DNA of 64,000 nt from Diplonema papillatum. Taxonomy: Eukaryota > Euglenozoa > Diplonemea > Diplonemida > Diplonemidae. Below the pieces are notes generated by a model. It saw only the letters and a program-made list of their open reading frames with translations. It had not been told where the DNA came from and made no database searches. Position 1 is the stretch's first letter. Each line of letters opens with the position of its first letter. Where the stretch lies: assembly GCA_030068145.1 (NCBI GenBank), contig JAPJBO010000861.1, positions 33,681-97,680 of the forward strand, read 5' to 3'. Position numbers and translations under genes: made by a program. Shown here piece by piece: positions 52,800-64,000 of this stretch.

Positions 52800-55700
52800 G
52801 CGATCTACCGCGGAACCAATTTCCTTGGCGGGGTTGTTTCAATGTCACCGTAGATTGGCGGTAGACAGCATTTTAGCATGCCAGCCCACTCGAAGAAACT
52901 TGCGACGGGGTTCGATAACCGGAACGCAGACTTGCTTTCGGGCTAGGCCGGTAATTTTAGCGGACGGGCGAACGTCCGCCGGACGGTTGGCTGACAGTGC
53001 AGGCGAAGTACTCAAGCGCATACCGGATTTGATCAGAGTAGCTGTGGTTCATTCAGCTAAGACTTTGGCGGGTTCTGAATCTGACGAGCTCCTGCGTCCT
53101 GGAGGAAGCGGAGCGTCCTTTCAGCGAGATAAAAGGCTCTACCGCGGACCTCCAACTACGCCTGAAAAGCCTGGATGGTCGGGTGACATCGAGTAAAGCT
53201 GACAGTACGCTGCGCGCTTGCGCTTCTCTTAGCCCGCGTTAGCAGTTTGAGATCGACAGCGACCTCATGGAGCGTCTTCCGCAATTCTTTCCAAGCGAGC
53301 AAGAGCAGCTCGCCTAGTTGTTGGAGCGCGGTGATTCGGAACGCACTGCATTTCAGGGTCTCAATCTGACCGATTAGCACAGTGGGGACACGTGTGGGGG
53401 TGGTACTTCGCCGCTGCCGCAAAAGGTTGCCGGTGGTTCCTTGGCCATGTCGCTGCAGTTGACTCGCGAAAGCGAACGCCGGAAACCGCCTTTTTTCTCT
53501 TCAGCTTTTTGGAAGGAGGCGTGTCCGGTAGCAGACCAGACTTGTGTTGGTTACCTGTACCCCGTCCGGCAGCTCCCGCGGGTATCCGCCGGACGGGCGG
53601 ACGTCCGCCCGTTCGCACTTTTTTGGTGCAGCGCGCAAGTCCGCAAGTGCCAGTGGCTAGCCGCTAGGCTGGGAGCTCCTTCTCGAAGGTTGCAGCGATT
53701 TCAGCTGCTCTGAATACAGAGGCTGGGTCGGCAGCCGATGGCGACCGAGGCTTGTTACCGCGCCGGTCCTTTCTGGACACAGGTGCAAGCCGAAGGTCGA
53801 TCGAGGAACCTGCATCCAGGAGTCTCGGGGTACTCTTCTGCGCCTCGTGCATGGACAGTACACACTATGCACAACGTGCTCCCGTTTCCCTGCCAAGCTC
53901 GTCCTGAATTGCGTGGGTGGTGTCCTTCGGCTGGGCAAATGGTAGCCGTAGTCTGCTACGTTCGTCGCATCAAGAAAAGGTTTCCACGTTTTGGGAGGGG
54001 TCATGACCCAAGGATGCCTCGATCTTCGTGTTTGCCGCCGCGTGGCACTTGGCATGGAAGCGGCTGCCGCCTGGCGGCATCCAGTTAAAAATTCTGCAGG
54101 CAAGAACTTCCGTGTCGTGTGGATATGAGCGATGAGCGAACCAACACCATACTGAAAATCAAGTCACTGTTCCAGTTTTCATGTCCGTGCTTCACATGGA
54201 GATCCCTAACTGCAGTGCTCCCGCTAACGAAATTCCTCAAAAAAAAAGAGGCTCGAAAAAAGAGGGTGAGGAATTCCTCACCTTTTTCCTGTTGGTGGTA
54301 TTGTGTAGGAAAGCATTGCATCACAGTCTACTCTCTGCTGGGCGTGGGCTGGCGGGCAGAAGTCTGGGGCTGCCACAGGGGCTGGAGCCGAGAAGGAGAG
54401 TCGAGGCCCAGAAGCAGCCCGGATTTCTTGACAGATTCTCTCCGAGTCGGCACAAGTGCCTTTGATCTCTGGTCTGCGTCTACTCGTGCCAATGATTTAC
54501 CAGCACGCAGTATCGAGTGGTGGTTGAATTTGAAATGGGCTGTTGCCTCCAGGAATGTGCAATGTTTATTGTGACAAACAGACTGAGAAGTGCAAACTTT
54601 CTCCACCTGTACCGTACCGTTCGCCGGGGGGCAGAGCCCCCCGGACCCCCCCCCCGGAGAAAAGCTTCTCGGTCTCAGAGCGGCAATAGGAAGTTGGTCG
54701 GGAACCCGAACCCGAAGCAAAAACGAAGCTAATAACCTGCACAACACGGGGGGGAAATTTTGGTGGGCACAAAAAAAACAAGCCCGAAAACAGGTTTGGA
54801 TTGATTTCCTCACCAAAAGTGAGGTTAGCGGGAGCACTGCCCTAATTCAATAAAAAGATCCGCGCACGGGAATTTCTAGGGGTCGTGTAACGCGCGGAAC
54901 ACAAAAAAGATAGTCTACCCTCAATGACGAAGGAATTCACTCTCGAATCTAATAGGGATCTACACACACCGCCCACGCTTTGTGGCTGGTCGGATGACAG
55001 AGTGGATGCTGTGCAAATTGGATTCTCGAATGAAATCTTTCGTCATTCTTAAGAGTTGATAAATAGCTATTACTTGCCGGAGAAAGAAAGCAACCAAAAA
55101 AAAGGCAACAGAAAGGTCGCAAGACAACAGACTGACGAACATCGTCGGAAACACAAAATAATTGCACATGCCTTCGAAAGAAAGGCATCAATCTGTACTC
55201 CCATACGGGATCGTCGGAAAACACCGAAAGCAGCAAATATCAAGCAACTCAGCCGGGCTGGAGAGAAACTTTCCTAGTTCGCCCGTACGGTAGAAAAAAG
55301 AGGGTAAAAAAGAACTGCCGAACTGATTGTCGTCCTTTGGGGATTTCATTGAATGTACCCGCCGGGTAATAGCGAATACGAGGCCTTCTTGGCCCAGTAT
55401 TTGCACATTGAGATCGGAGGAATGCCGCGACACCTTTACCTTAACCCTTTACGACGGAGGGAGATGGGGCCTTCCAGGAGAGAAGAAGGCCTGCAGGTGG
55501 GGGGAGAACCTTGAGTCAAACTCCAGGAGTTTGATGGCCCGAAGAGTGGGGAGGATTTCGTAACACATCCATTCGCAGCAGCGTTGATCCTTCGTGGCGT
55601 CCTTCTTCACTCCCTGGAGCGCAGTGTCGGTGCTCCAGCTCGGTTGCTGACTTTTTCCAGAGTCCCCGTCCGTAAAGGGTTCGATATATTTGACAACACT

Positions 55701-55875
55701 TCTTTCAAGTGCTCCGTTCAGTTTTATGGCAACAAGCTTGCTTGTCTGTATCAAAACGGGTCGGAAGGCAACCAAAACTTAAACCAGAAATTGCCCGTCC
55801 CTCGGCATCGACGGCATGCAACCAAAGGACACACTCGGTGCTCACTCTTTGCTCCCCGCCTCGGTGTGTCCGCAC
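52800..55875. other. Unannotated stretch, locally GC-rich
   Basis: Overlapping frames near 53360-54100 on both strands are long but unlike any family I know. Similar palindromic strings GGACGGGCGAACGTCCGCC (52965) and GGACGGGCGGACGTCCGCCC (53593) may be the ends of a ~650-bp element. A hairpin-like GC-rich segment lies at 54618-54660. Confidence 0.3.
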
Positions 55876-55879
55876 CCCC

Positions 55880-56012
55880 CACCTGACAAACGAGACTCAC
55901 ACCGCTGTCCTGTCTGCAGACCCTCAGGCTCCGCTGATGACGGTCCCCCTTCTGTGTCCGTGGCTTAAAGGACCGAAACACGGCGCAGACGGGAGTGCGG
56001 TGTTGAGTACAT
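55880..56012 (+). repeat. Dispersed repeat family B, copy
   Basis: CCACCTGACAAACGAGACTC through GGGAGTGCGGTGTTGAGTAC. The motif CCATACGGGATCGTCGGAAA near 56126 also occurs at 55199. Confidence 0.75.
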
Positions 56013-56498
56013 AAAAGCCCCCCCTCTCAAACCAAAACTCCCCCCCCAATCACTCCCACTGTCACACCACACACACAAGCTGAACCTCGCAAGCACAAAA
56101 CGTCGAAAGTCACCAATCTCTGCGCCCATACGGGATCGTCGGAAAACACAAAAAGAAACGGTCCGAAACGCTCCGTTTTCCATTCTTCCTTCCTGCTCGA
56201 GCGATGCGCTCGAGCGACGCCTTCCTCCCACCTTATCTCACTTTTTGTCCCCTCTCCCTTTTGACCCATTTCCCTGGAATTCCTTTTGCCGTCTCTTCCC
56301 CTCCTCCCCGCCCCCACACGTTGCGAATGTGTTCGCGGTGTCGGTCACAGGAGTCTTTTTTGGCTAGCCAAAGTGAGAAAAAGAGTGAAATAGTACGTAC
56401 AGTTTGAACTTGTTATGCAGCAACAAGTCTGTGACGATAGACTGCACAACATGAAAGAGTACGTACAGTACACTCGGAGACAAGAAGTTGGCGGGCAA
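56013..56498. other. Unannotated stretch
   Basis: No gene or assignable feature. Confidence 0.3.
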
Positions 56499-56695
56499 AG
56501 CCTGTAGAAACGATCGCCACGGCGCTTCTCTCACTGGACCCATTCCTTCAGCTCACATTCCGTGTCATCAGCCTGTAGAAACGATCGCCACGGCGTTTTC
56601 TCTCACTGGACCCATTCCTTCAGCTCACATTCGGTGTCATCAGCCTGTAGAAACAAGCTCCGCGGCGTTTTCTCTCAAAAACAGCGAAGTGCTTG
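56499..56695 (+). repeat. 71-bp tandem repeat, 2.5 units
   Basis: CCTGTAGAAACGATCGCCAC and the following GACCCATTCCTTCAGCTCAC repeat with few changes. Confidence 0.9.
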
Positions 56696-56984
56696 AGCTA
56701 AAGTACGGGGGCAGTTCTGTTCACGCAGGTACCCATGTCGTTGTCTTTGTCTTCGGGCAGTAGCTCAAGAAATTGGTCGCACCCATGCTTCGATGACATA
56801 ATGAGTGCGCTGTGATTCAGTCTTTCAGCACTTCACTCTTAAAACGGGGGCGAATGTTCACTCCTCCCCACGAAAGGCATAGGAAATGGTGGACGACAGC
56901 GCTTGCACCAGGAGCAGGGAGTTTCAAAGAAATGCGTAGTTTTGGTTTATTCTTTTACGGTACTTGGAAAAAAAGGGGGGGACA

Positions 56985-57707
56985 CGCCACGTGTGGGGGC
57001 TGTTGTGATTGGTGCTGGTTTTGAGGGATAAGAAACATGACAGGCGCTTCGTTTTGTTTGTGCGTGCCGGGTGATCGTTTTCCCACATGTATTTACCCTG
57101 TGTATATTCAGGTAAGGAATTCTGATCAACCACCAAAACACGCTACCTATCGTCTTTTTAGCCTGCACAATACATTGAAGGGCAACCCGCAAGATTGTTA
57201 GTACTAAAAGTAAGAAGTCTTTTTGCAGTGGCCTCCGCTGGCCCGGTAGTTTGTGCTAGCTTAGATTGCGGATAGGTTTTGGAAAACAGAACGGCGCAGC
57301 CGCATCCGTTTGCCAAAAGACCACCTAGATTTTAGAACGCTTCACAAGTGAAAACAAACACAAAACTACGTATTTCTACGCTTCCTTCTCTGTTTCTGTC
57401 GTCTATCTAGAGCAGATAGCGAATTTCGAAGCAAGTGGCTTGCTGCCAATTTGTTCCAGAAGCATGCGTTCTGGTTTTACTACGTGTACGCGTTTTTTCC
57501 GCAAGGTGAATGCGGAACCCACGCGGTCACAGTGCATTCTGAAGGCAGGAAGAAAGAGAAGATGCCTGGTAAAGGGTCTGCCTCAGATTGCCCATGGTGA
57601 GACTACTCGAGGGATGGATGCACGGAAGGCTCAAGGGCTTATGGCAACAGCAGAGCATCGCTTAGGTTTTTGCATGTTGGCAGGCCCGCTGTTGATATGT
57701 CGTATCT
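56985..57707 (+). repeat. 723-bp direct duplication, left copy
   Basis: From CGCCACGTGTGGGGGCTGTT to TGATATGTCGTATCT the sequence matches 63278-64000 without gaps and with no difference that I could see. It includes a minus-strand R1 repeat (57049-57203). It ends ~215 bp before the start of the small membrane-protein gene, so it is probably that gene's upstream region. Confidence 0.9.
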
Positions 57708-57920
57708 ACAGTTTGCAGGTATTCCCAGACGGGACCACTCGGGCACGCAGGTGACACAAAAATTCCCGACTGGTCCAGTATTATTCGAGGCGAGCACCAA
57801 CCAAGACAAAATGAATAGCCTGCCTTATTAGCGTCCTTTCAATGGAAAAGGCCAATGTCCTACGCACTGAACAAACTCAAAAGGTTCGCAGAGAAAATTA
57901 AAGAGAAAGAAATAATCAAC

Positions 57921-58358
57921 ATGCACCATCTTTCTGTTGCGGTATTGTTGGTCGCCATGTTCGGCCAGCTTGCCTATGCCAGTGAGTGCCACACAGTTGA
58001 AGAGTGCCGAACTGTCACAAGCTGCGCGACATCGACATATTGCTGTTGGGACCCAGATAATCGCCATTTCATCTTGGCAAAAGATTGTTGTTGCGTGAAT
58101 TATCAGTGCTCATCAACTTGTGCAGATATCGAAGATAGTGTCAAAACTGCTGGCGCCATTGTCCTGGTCGTGATCATTGGCAGCATCGTTTGCTGCATTG
58201 TGATAATTGTGGTGATTGTGTATTGCTGCATCAAATCTAGTCAGCCGAAGACGATAATTGTGACTAATACAGCTCAGCCGATGCACCCGGGAATGGAAAT
58301 GCATCAACCCATGAATCAGGCTCAGCCATACAATGCGATGCAAGGCTCGTATCCATGA
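57921..58358 (+). CDS. Small Cys-rich single-pass membrane protein
   Basis: A single-exon frame of 145 aa from ATG 57921. A signal peptide (MHHLSVAVLLVAMFGQLAYA) is followed by a ~55-residue ectodomain with ten Cys, including YCCW and DCCC. A transmembrane helix, AIVLVVIIGSIVCCIVIIVV, and a Met/Gln/Pro-rich tail with MHPGMEMHQPMNQ complete it. An ATG 66 bp upstream (57855) would add a charged leader and bury the signal, so I prefer the later start. Architecture resembles Shisa/WBP1-like adaptors (Cys-rich ectodomain, one TM, Pro-rich tail), but without sequence proof. GC content and codon use are lower than in the 46-50 kb gene. A paralog may lie beyond the right edge, because the upstream region is duplicated there. 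Confidence 0.65.
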   Translation: MHHLSVAVLLVAMFGQLAYASECHTVEECRTVTSCATSTYCCWDPDNRHFILAKDCCCVNYQCSSTCADIEDSVKTAGAIVLVVIIGSIVCCIVIIVVIVYCCIKSSQPKTIIVTNTAQPMHPGMEMHQPMNQAQPYNAMQGSYP

Positions 58359-59594
58359 ACTGTCACGATCCGTATGCGAGCTTGAGAATACCGCCCATTT
58401 TGCAGGCTCCCCACAAACGTCTCTTGATCACATATTTCTTACTACAGACCGGATACTCCCCGGAGAGATGGTCCCTGCACTTTAACTCTCTCTCTCGCTC
58501 TCTCCCACACCCTTGCAACTTCGCTGCAGAGCTCAAACGACACGGCTACCTCCGGCTATTCCCCGACGGAACGTGAGCCGAGGGGGTGTCCAAATCTTGG
58601 AGTGCGTGGGCCCCTCTGAAGAGATGCCCATCACACTGGTTCCAGGCTGCTTGGCCTGGGTCACTGGGTCGCGTCCCATCTCCTTCTCTTGTACGGGTGG
58701 AGCCCAAACGGAGGGTGCGAACGCAGCCGCGCGTGCTGCGGCAACGTTGCCGCCGAGGGCAAGTGCAGGAGCCACCGCCTGCACTGCTAGTGGGACCTGG
58801 CGCCCCGTGGGTGGTTGATGCTCTTTCTACCGTTGTGACTTAGGGATCCGGGGGGTTTGAAGTCTCCGGGTGATATCGTCGTAAAGGTTCCTTTTTGGTA
58901 ATGGCACTAGTATGCGGATCGGATCTCGGTAGTGGCAGTACGTGTGCTTTTGTGTGTCTTTGTTGCCTCCTACCGACTATCGTTAGACCTTTCGGCGCGC
59001 TCTCGATTCCCCCTCCGGATTAATTGCTACCGACACGAGTTCACGTTCGGTGGGAATGCGTTCTCCGGCCCGCACGCTCTGTGCCACGAGTGGCCGTAGT
59101 GAATAAGATGGTTTTTCTACCGCAGAGCGCGACTTTTCTGAACTCGAGGGGTGCGCACACTTTTTGGAAACACAACGATTCAGGCCGGTCTGTAGCAGCA
59201 CTTCGGAGTTTTTGCGGCTGGTCAAGCCCCAAGACTTGTCCAACCGTACATTGATCAAAAGCCTTGTGCCGTTTCCAAAAATGCGAGACTTTGGCAAGAA
59301 AGTCAACCGTGGGGGCAGGTGATGTTCGTGGGGTCCAAAAAGGAGTCGCACCCAGCCAGCAGTTGTCTACATCATCGGTGGCACGGTTTTCTGCTATTCA
59401 CTCTCAAAACTGACCCGTGCCACACAGGCATCTAGACTTGTTCTTGCCTCTTTCTGCGTCATTTCGCAGGTGGCACTATTCACTCTCAAAAACAAGCCAT
59501 GCCACGGCCTAATGCCAGCAAAAATTGCCTAATTTGCTCTTTTGTCCACTGAAATCCTGTGTTCTTGTGCTGCATTATACTGGAAAACAGCATT
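58359..59594. other. Unannotated stretch
   Basis: No gene. The segment ACTCCCCGGAGAGATGGTCC at 58454 also occurs at 32228, a ~55-bp dispersed repeat followed by CT-rich sequence in both places. Confidence 0.35.
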
Positions 59595-59705
59595 GGCCTG
59601 GAGTGTAGAAAAGTAGGTCTGGAGTGTAGAAAAGTAGGTCCAGAGTGTAGAAAAGTAGCACCCCGAGAGTGCAGAAAAGTCGCGTGCCAGGTAGAAAAGT
59701 AGTTT
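59595..59705 (+). repeat. Short tandem GTAGAAAAGTAG units
   Basis: Five or so imperfect units of GGAGTGTAGAAAAGTAGGTC. Similar GAGCGAGAAAAGTAGCC units occur at 60523-60555. Confidence 0.7.
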
Positions 59706-59794
59706 TCTTTCACGAGTAGGTCCAGTGGGCCACGAGTGGCCGAGTGAAAGAATACCTCATTCACTCGAGAAAGTAGTTAAGGTGGGGGGGGTCG

Positions 59795-59880
59795 AATAAT
59801 AACAGCTATTTGACACACGTCTGGTTGTCTAAAACACTACCACTATTTGATCCTGTTACTGGTTGGCAACCTGGAACTTG
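59795..59880 (+). repeat. Dispersed repeat, pair with 15805-15890
   Basis: ACACACGTCTGGTTGTCTAA and following sequence, as inside the cyclin intron. Confidence 0.65.
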
Positions 59881-59890
59881 TTTAATACTA

Positions 59891-60035
59891 ACAATCTTGC
59901 GGGTTGCCCTTCAATGTATTGTGCAGGCTAAAAAGACGTCGGCAGCGTGTTTTGGTGGTTGACCAGAATTCCTTACCTGAATATGCACAGGGTAAATACA
60001 AGTGGGAAAACGATCACCCGGCACGCAAAAACAAA
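59891..60035 (+). repeat. Dispersed repeat R1, copy
   Basis: ACAATCTTGCGGGTTGCCCT through GAAAACGATCACCCGGCACG; compare 4155-4303. Confidence 0.8.
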
Positions 60036-61616
60036 TCGATTAATAACACAGGTGTTTTCATTCGACCCCCCCCCTTTAGGGTTTCCACCGCACCACGCGA
60101 CTTTTCCGCACGCGAGCTGCGCACGCACGCTCCTGGGGTACAGGCTGGGAGGATGCCAAAAGCAAAGACCCTTGACAATGCCATGAAGCAAGCCAAGTAC
60201 CTTCCTTTGGGGCTCCAAGAGCTCCGACTCAAAAACATAAAGGTCCACGTGCCTGTTAGCGATGGGGATTTCCGAGATGACCCACAAAGATCTGACTCCG
60301 ACTGAGCTCGCTGCTTGCTGGGCCCATCTCACTTTTGATGCAGTCGGCATCAAAATCATGTACTGAGTGCGCCTCTACTACGCGCGTCTCCAGGCTCTCT
60401 GGGGCACATATTTTTGTTATTTGCTTTCTTCTGGCGCAGTGCCCATCAGCTGTCCATGGATGTCTGCTTCAGAACCTGTCCCTCCCTTTTGTTTGCACTG
60501 GAAAACACGAAATGGCTAAAGTGCGAGAAAAGTAGCCACAGAGCGAGAAAAGTAGCCCTCCAGTGTGCAACGAGCGTGCGGAAAAGTCGCGTGGCAGGTG
60601 GGAAATATTCACTACCCCCCCTTTCTCTTTTAGACAACGTTCTATTCTCTTTTACTTTGATCATAGGTGTCACGGCAAGTTTTGGCAGCCGTTGCTTAAC
60701 AAGTGCTAATCCTAAAAAAAGTAAAACAGGAAAAAAAAAAAAAAAAAAAACCACGCAATTCTTCCTCCCCAGGACAAGTCACTACCCGGCGTTGTCGCAG
60801 GCCTAAAACACCTGAGGATTCAGTGAGAATCGTAAAAAAAGTAAAAAAAAAAAAGGTCTCTTCTACCCCGAGACAAAGATGTGCTTTTATCCCAGTTCTA
60901 AAACAAATTATGTGCCTTATATGCCGAACTCTGGTTTATCGTCGGTTGTTGAAACACCGGCAGCTCTTCGAGACATTCACATCGCCTCCGTGTCCACACT
61001 TGTAGATGGGCTCCAAGCGAGGTTTGGATTGGGGCCGGTTTCCGTAACCGGGTATTGGCTGAATCCGGTTTTGGACTACACCACGGGCTGTAAATCTGCA
61101 AAGTAACAGCGGTCCTGGCGCGTCTGGGCAGCTTTGGGTTCGTGATTACGAAGGTCAGGAGACTGCGTTGACCACGACGTTGAGTTCGCAACATATACCT
61201 GCCGAGATGGCATATAATGCACACTCTAAGTTTATGAACCACTCTTCTTTGTCCCGACTCCCCAGTTTCTTGTCCCGTTCTTTCGCATTCCCCTAATTCC
61301 CGACCGTTCTGCTTCCCTGGAGACAGTATTTGTTACAGCTAAAAAGAACGTTGACAGCGGTTTAGCCAGAACTCCCTCAGGGTTGCCGCTCGAGGGAACC
61401 GGCTGTGAGCCGAAACTCGACGCCGGTCTCTCCGGATTGCACCAGGAGAGAACTTCGCGGCGGATCACAAAGCACCCGCCCTGCACGAGGCACGCGCCCA
61501 AGACCCTCCATGTTTGCACCTTCCTCGGATGCTACGGTCGGGAAGGGGCTTCAATGTAGTTGGGAAAACACGTTCCCCTTCCCCGCGTTCTGCGTCCCGC
61601 ACGGAAATCCCGTTTG
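60036..61616. other. Unannotated stretch
   Basis: A 50-codon frame from 60153 (MPKAKTLDNAMKQAKYLPLG) is protein-like but too short to call. A-runs occur at 60730-60750 and 60835-60855. The block 61380-61488 is an inverted copy of 28660-28757. Confidence 0.35.
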
Positions 61617-61737
61617 ACCTTTTTCGTACTTTTCTCGTACTTTTTTCTGACTCGGTCCGAGTCAGACGGCCGTCTGACTTCTTTCGTACTTGTTTCAAAA
61701 AGTACGAAAAAAAGTACGAGAAAAGTACGAAAAAGGT
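61617..61737. repeat. Foldback (120-bp hairpin) element
   Basis: ACCTTTTTCGTACTTTTCTC, then GTACTTTTTT, is mirrored as the complement at 61706-61737. The centre holds further palindromes (CTGACTCGGTCCGAGTCAG and ACGGCCGT). Nearly the whole segment can fold on itself. Confidence 0.85.
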
Positions 61738-62544
61738 TAGACAGGCGGCGGACCCCGGAACTTCGATGCTGGTTCAAGAGCTAGGGACGGACCGGCTCAA
61801 CAGCCTCCTCTCGAAGTGAGCACAAGGCAGCCCCTTGAGTATTTTCGCTCGTTATTTCATTGACCACACTCTTCTTTGTCCCGACTCCCCAGTTTCTTGT
61901 CCCGTTGTCACCCCTGCCCTTTCGCTTGTGTCCCTAATTCCCGACTGTCAGACTTCTTTTCCTTTTTCTTCTGGACAACGTACCACCCGTAGGCATGTCC
62001 GTACAAAAAATAAAGTTGGCCAGTCAAGTTCCCACCAGTGACGTCAGACAATCAGCGAAGAGATCCCACCAGCAAAGTCATCATCAGGTGGTCAGCCAAG
62101 ATCCCGCCAGCAAGTCAGCGGGCCTTCCGGGTGTCCGCTGTTGCCAGATCGGCTCTGCAACCAGCTCCAGACAAACCTGTGACGCCGGAAGCCAGACATA
62201 GCGTTCAGCGGAAAAACAATTCTCTCCCCTCATCAGTTTCCGGTTTCAACCGTTAGTCAGGGACGCGTCTCGTTTTCCAAGTTGCATGTTGAGGGCTTAA
62301 AGGAGGCCGACCCAACCATTGGTACGTAATCTGGGAATTTGCTGTGGAATCGTTGCTCACGTAGCACGCATAAAGGAAGGGAAAACTCGTTCAACAGTCA
62401 TTCATGGATCAGTCGAATACTTGGTACCGTTAGCAATTTTCCAAGGTTGCATAAGGGTAAAAGCTTGCTCGATAGCGACAAGCGCAACTCGCCTACAACC
62501 ATTTTCAACAGCCATTGCCGGCGTTCAAAACGATGGTGCTTGAA
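61738..62544. other. Unannotated stretch
   Basis: The phrase AGAGCTAGGGACGGACCGGC (61776) repeats 19384. TCTTTGTCCCGACTCCCCAG occurs at 61873 and at 61245. No gene is recognised. Confidence 0.3.
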
Positions 62545-63277
62545 CTAAGGGATGTTGACATCCCTTGGAGCAAAAGGGACGCGGGACTGCACGCCGAGCC
62601 GCGGTTTGGGCGGCTTGCGGTGGCCGCCTCCGTTGCGGTTGCAGAAGGCTTCGTTGCTTTTGTAAGCGCCGTCGGGGCTGCTGGAGCCGGCGGGATTGTG
62701 GGGCCACGACGGCTGTTCGCACACCTTCGGGAAAGCCGCCTCGTATGCTACCTCATCGATTGCGATGTCGAACCAGAGACTCCGCCCAACACTCTTTTTC
62801 GGCCCCCCCGGAGCAGCTTGCCCACTTTTCGAATTCCCGTGTACCGGATTTTCCACACGTGTCACTACCGGTGGCGCGTTGGCAACGAGCTTCCCAACAG
62901 TAGTAGCTTCTAGCATTGCGGCTTCCGACGTTTCAACCACAGCTTCTGCCACCGGGGGTGCTGCTGGCTTCTCGTTGACTTCGATGGCAACCGGTGTGGC
63001 TTCCGGGTACGCAATTTGCGCCGCAGTTTCGGTGTCCCAGCTTTCGCGCTTTTTGATGGGCGGCACTGCCGGGCTGTTGTTTTCGAGGCGAGCAACGTTT
63101 GCAGCCTCTTCTGGTTTACCGTTGGTTGCGCGATGGGTTCGAGTTTTCCAGTTGTTGGCTTCATTTCGGGCGTTCCAGCCAAAGCTTCCAGGTTCCCGTT
63201 TCTGGACTTCTCCACGGGTGTCGCCGTTGGCTTCGCGTTGATTTCAGCTGGCTTTTCTGCTGCTGCTGTTGGGTTTC
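62545..63277 (-). pseudogene. Possible Pro/Ala/Lys/Glu-rich protein remnant with a frame change
   Basis: On the minus strand one frame reads NAKPTATPVEKSRNGNLEAL and GTPEMKPTTGKLEPIAQ from about 63235. A second frame continues IAYPEATPVAIEVNEKPAAP and VAEAVVETSEAAMLEATT until 62545. The two share a composition and ATPV/EKP-type repeats, suggesting one coding region with a frameshift near 63070. The C-terminal end contains SLWFDIAIDEVAYEAAFPKV. No family is recognised, and the plus strand is also open. It joins the duplicated block at 63278. Confidence 0.25.
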
Positions 63278-64000
63278 CGCCACGTGTGGGGGCTGTTGTG
63301 ATTGGTGCTGGTTTTGAGGGATAAGAAACATGACAGGCGCTTCGTTTTGTTTGTGCGTGCCGGGTGATCGTTTTCCCACATGTATTTACCCTGTGTATAT
63401 TCAGGTAAGGAATTCTGATCAACCACCAAAACACGCTACCTATCGTCTTTTTAGCCTGCACAATACATTGAAGGGCAACCCGCAAGATTGTTAGTACTAA
63501 AAGTAAGAAGTCTTTTTGCAGTGGCCTCCGCTGGCCCGGTAGTTTGTGCTAGCTTAGATTGCGGATAGGTTTTGGAAAACAGAACGGCGCAGCCGCATCC
63601 GTTTGCCAAAAGACCACCTAGATTTTAGAACGCTTCACAAGTGAAAACAAACACAAAACTACGTATTTCTACGCTTCCTTCTCTGTTTCTGTCGTCTATC
63701 TAGAGCAGATAGCGAATTTCGAAGCAAGTGGCTTGCTGCCAATTTGTTCCAGAAGCATGCGTTCTGGTTTTACTACGTGTACGCGTTTTTTCCGCAAGGT
63801 GAATGCGGAACCCACGCGGTCACAGTGCATTCTGAAGGCAGGAAGAAAGAGAAGATGCCTGGTAAAGGGTCTGCCTCAGATTGCCCATGGTGAGACTACT
63901 CGAGGGATGGATGCACGGAAGGCTCAAGGGCTTATGGCAACAGCAGAGCATCGCTTAGGTTTTTGCATGTTGGCAGGCCCGCTGTTGATATGTCGTATCT
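63278..64000 (+). repeat. 723-bp direct duplication, right copy (cut by window edge)
   Basis: Matches 56985-57707 to the last base of the window, so the duplication is longer than seen here. It includes a minus-strand R1 repeat at 63342-63496. Confidence 0.9.

Noticed and set aside
53657..54103. 148-codon minus-strand frame in a GC-rich segment
   Set aside because: A plus-strand frame of similar length overlaps it, and neither shows a motif or domain.

Overview
This window reads as nuclear DNA of a microbial eukaryote, probably an alga or related protist. It is gene-poor, with GT-AG introns, GC-rich exons, fragments of cytosolic-type large-subunit rRNA, many minisatellites and a dense load of DNA transposons. 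No operons, prokaryotic signals or viral genes were seen. Chromerids or stramenopile algae would fit, but the sequence alone does not fix the lineage. All calls come from reading by eye; no alignment or search was run.

Three host genes are well supported. (1) A P/U-type (PHO80-like) cyclin has exon 1 at 6205-6527 and exon 2 at 15919-16180, separated by a 9.4 kb intron. That intron holds an autonomous hAT-type transposon (8730-12207) followed by three further DNA elements laid end to end (12229-15726). (2) A large secreted type I membrane protein (45898-49828 joined to 50113-50729, about 1515 aa) is built from about nine tandem ~150-aa units that I read as desulfoferrodoxin/superoxide-reductase-like beta-sandwiches. 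One unit keeps all five expected iron ligands. (3) A small Cys-rich single-pass membrane protein lies at 57921-58358. A few further coding fragments and pseudogenes are listed with low confidence.

Layout: 1-5.5 kb, minisatellites, a 425-bp triplet microsatellite and dispersed repeats. 6.2-17.2 kb, the cyclin gene with its transposon-packed intron, then a tandem array of partial copies of cyclin exon 2 fused to a 28S rRNA fragment. 19.4-24.5 kb, a nested transposon cluster: a 2.3 kb TA-flanked element, a 1.25 kb TA-flanked element sharing its TA, and inside the latter a 1.6 kb hAT-like element with an 8-bp target duplication. 24.5-45.5 kb, dispersed repeat families, two more TA-flanked elements, two more copies of the CAGGGCTTACG family, higher-order minisatellites and an antisense 28S 3' fragment. 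45.6-50.7 kb, the repeat-domain membrane protein. 51-64 kb, mostly unrecognised DNA, the small membrane protein, and a 723-bp direct duplication that begins upstream of that gene and recurs at the window's right edge.

The most notable items are the tandem SOR-like membrane protein; the hAT element whose product joins a cysteine-protease-like domain to the transposase across a canonical -1 slippery heptamer; the repeated placement of one TA-flanked family exactly at the TA border of another element; and the cyclin-exon/28S rRNA chimeric tandem array.
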